NCBI RefSeq assembly: GCF_030269925.1
Contig: NC_085121.1
Coordinates: forward strand, 9,875,501 to 9,939,500
Direction: 5' to 3'
From: Bombyx mori
Lineage: Eukaryota > Arthropoda > Insecta > Lepidoptera > Bombycidae
Length of the DNA stretch: 64,000 nucleotides
Shown here: in pieces, positions 62,114 to 64,000 of the stretch
Layout of the letters: each line of letters starts with the position of its first letter
How positions within the stretch are numbered: position 1 is the first letter of the stretch
Notes under the pieces: generated by a model
What the model was told of the DNA's origin: nothing
The model's input: only the letters and a program-made list of their open reading frames with translations
The model's database searches: none
Position numbers and translations under genes: made by a program

Positions 62114-63428
62114 TACCTAGTCAGGTCATAAATTCTGTCACATGTTTAATGTAAAATAATTGAAACAAGTTTATTCATTATGTCAACCATTCATATACCA
62201 AAAGGAACTTAACAAAACATAGATTCTTATGACACTAAAGTTTATTCAAAATGACCTCCGTGATTTTGAATACAGGCCTTCAATCTGCGCGGTCAGTCGT
62301 CTATCGCAGCACGAACGAGGTCCATGTCAATATCGGCGGCTGCCTTAATCAAGGATGTCTTGAGTGACTCCAAATTGGGATGAGGCTTTGAGCACGCCCT
62401 TTTCACCAAGTGTTGCCATATCTTGTAATCTAACGGATTCAAATCTGGACTGGAGGAGGGCCAGTCTTCGTGCCGGATGAAGTCGATTACCGCGCCGCCA
62501 GCCAGTCTTGTGTGCTCTTCGCTCTATGAGCTGGCGCCGAATCTTGTTGGAATACCCAGTGCCTGATATTGAACATGGTATGAGAAACAGGTTCCACAAG
62601 GTTCGTCAGGACTGTATTTTAATACACAACTGCATTCGTTTTTACACCTTTCTCACAAAAATGTACCTCTGTTAAGCCCCAATAAGAAACTCCCAACCAT
62701 ACCATGAGCGAGGATGGAAAATGACCTCGTTGGATACGCGGAATACGGTTGCTCGCTTCTTCACTACTGTGTGCGTACACCTTATCATTTTGTTTGTTGT
62801 AGCTCTCTTCTACGGTAAAAATTTTTTCACCCGAAAAAAGAATTTCCCGATATTTTTTTCCCGCGTACCGCTTCAACAAAGCGCGGCATCTCTTCAGTCT
62901 CAGATCCATTAGACGAGCATTTAAACGATGTCCTGTTTTTCTTCGATATGCCCGAAGCCCTAAGTCTTCATTTAACACCCTTTTCACCGTGGTTCTGCTT
63001 AACCCCATCTGAAGGGCCAACAGTTTCTGCTTGCGTTTGGGATTTCTTTGAATTCGCGCCTTCACAGCTTTTATCACTGCTGGAGTCCTAACAGACCGAG
63101 GGCGACCACTTCTTGACCTGTCATCTACACTAGAGTCTTCATTGTATCGTTTGATGGTACGATAAACGAATCTTTTGGTTATATTCAAATTTTTCAGTAT
63201 GTTAAAAATTTGAATTGGCGCGTAACCGCAACGATGCAACGCAATAACTGCAACACGGTTGGTCTTCTTTAAGCGTCCACTCTATATTTAAAAATGAGTA
63301 AAATTCTAAAAGTATACATTTTTATTTTCATGAACAATTCTAAATTCGATTTAATAAACTTTTTTGTGGCCAGCATTCTAAAAGAAAAGTTTTTACTGTG
63401 TGACAATACTTATGACCTGACTAGGTAT
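62114..63428 (-). mobile_element. Mariner element, DD37D type, about 1.3 kb
   Basis: Inverted ends TACCTAGTCAGGTCATAA on both sides (about 29 bases with imperfect extension) lie between TA dinucleotides. Inside is one transposase gene on the minus strand. Confidence 0.88.
62233..63239 (-). pseudogene. Mariner transposase, inactivated
   Basis: Minus strand. Helix-turn-helix DNA-binding part (RCGYAPIQIFNILKNLNITK, GLSRTTVKRVLNEDLGL), then the DDD domain: ILFSGEKIFTVEE, WVFQQDSAPAH and SSSPDLNPLDY. Counting from QQD to the last Asp gives 37 residues, assuming one frameshifted codon, so D37D as in the mori/maT group. Three lesions: the first catalytic Asp is Gly (FSGEK for FSDEK), an in-frame TAA follows NAVVY at about 62618, and a one-base deletion lies near 62493. 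Not functional. Confidence 0.88.
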
Positions 63429-63709
63429 ATACGGTACATACACCAAAATAACATTTATTACAATTTTTGTCTGCCTGTCTGTCTGTCTGTTTGTTCCGGC
63501 TAATCTCTGGAACGGCTGGACCAATTTTAACGGGACTTTCACTGACAGGTAGCTGATGATATAAGGTGTAACTTAGGCTACTTTTTTTAGACTAGATTCG
63601 TCCCGCGGCGTCATCCGCGGTACGACAATAACCGCGGGTAGCATCGCGGGACTCAGCTATCAATAATAAAATTTAATGTTTCCGAAGCGAAACGAGGGTG
63701 GGTCGCTAG

Positions 63710-64000
63710 TACATAATAAAAATAACAGTTTGTTCCATTGACTTGCCGACTTTTAGGTTATCGTTATTATGTAAGCTTATATTGATGCAGGTGTTTTTCG
63801 TGTACGTTGAGTTGGTAAATAGTAAGAAAAAGACAAAACTACAAAAGGATTTGTGTGATAACAACAAAATTACAATATTAAACAATTTTTATTCTATGAG
63901 CTGCGGTCGCAACACTGCACTAATATTATGAGTGTGAAGGTGTCTTTGTTTGTTTGTCTTTCTTACGTGTCGAAACGAAGCAACGGTGACTTCATACGTT
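63710..64000. other. Right edge; possible Helitron start
   Basis: ATTATGAGTGTGAAGGTGTC and TTTGTTTGTTTGTCTTTCTT near 63926-63965 resemble lepidopteran Helitron heads, but the element runs off the window. Confidence 0.3.

Larger units (their letters stand above)
62038..63709 (+). mobile_element. Helitron, family 5, split by a mariner
   Basis: Starts TCTATACATATAAATAAAAT. After the mariner it resumes TACGGTACATACACCAAAAT, GTTCCGGCTAATCTCTGGAA, and ends GGGTGGGTCGCTAG beside T. About 360 bases of Helitron in two parts; no coding. Confidence 0.75.

Overview
The window looks like lepidopteran nuclear DNA, most likely Bombyx mori or a close relative. It is AT-rich, has split genes with GT-AG introns, and is saturated with silkworm-type repeats: the tRNA-derived SINE Bm1, tails of the BMC1 LINE, RTE-like LINE tails, several non-autonomous Helitrons, MITEs and a DD37D mariner. 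Two host genes were reconstructed exon by exon, and every junction keeps GT-AG and reading phase. They converge: their stop codons face each other across 2.7 kb (27872 and 30622). A third gene may end at the left edge.

Layout. (1) 1-13589: mostly repeats. A candidate terminal coding exon of an unidentified minus-strand gene lies at 635-840. (2) 13590-27872, plus strand: nine exons and 407 residues of a receptor with Ig domain(s), one transmembrane segment and a cytoplasmic TIR domain, i.e. the interleukin-1-receptor architecture rather than the LRR-TIR architecture of insect Toll. Its 5' exons were not found. (3) 27873-30621: intergenic, with a hAT-type MITE bearing a perfect 8-bp target duplication. 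(4) 30622-60163, minus strand: 22 exons and 1284 residues of an ABC subfamily C exporter of the MRP4 / lethal(2)03659 type (TMD1-NBD1-TMD2-NBD2). Only its N-terminus is missing. (5) 60164-64000: sparse DNA with a Helitron split by a decayed mariner.

How the parts relate: the two host genes show no sign of a shared pathway. They are neighbours, and their introns hold most of the repeat load. Bm1 copies sit beside splice sites in places: a SINE tail abuts the donor of the ABCC exon 32574-32673, one SINE fills most of intron 44282-44548, and a 45-bp minisatellite crosses the donor of an Ig exon in the receptor gene.

Limits: all calls come from reading the sequence. Repeat boundaries are usually good to a few bases where ends are stated, otherwise to about 10-20 bases. 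Family names rest on remembered features of these families, not on a search.
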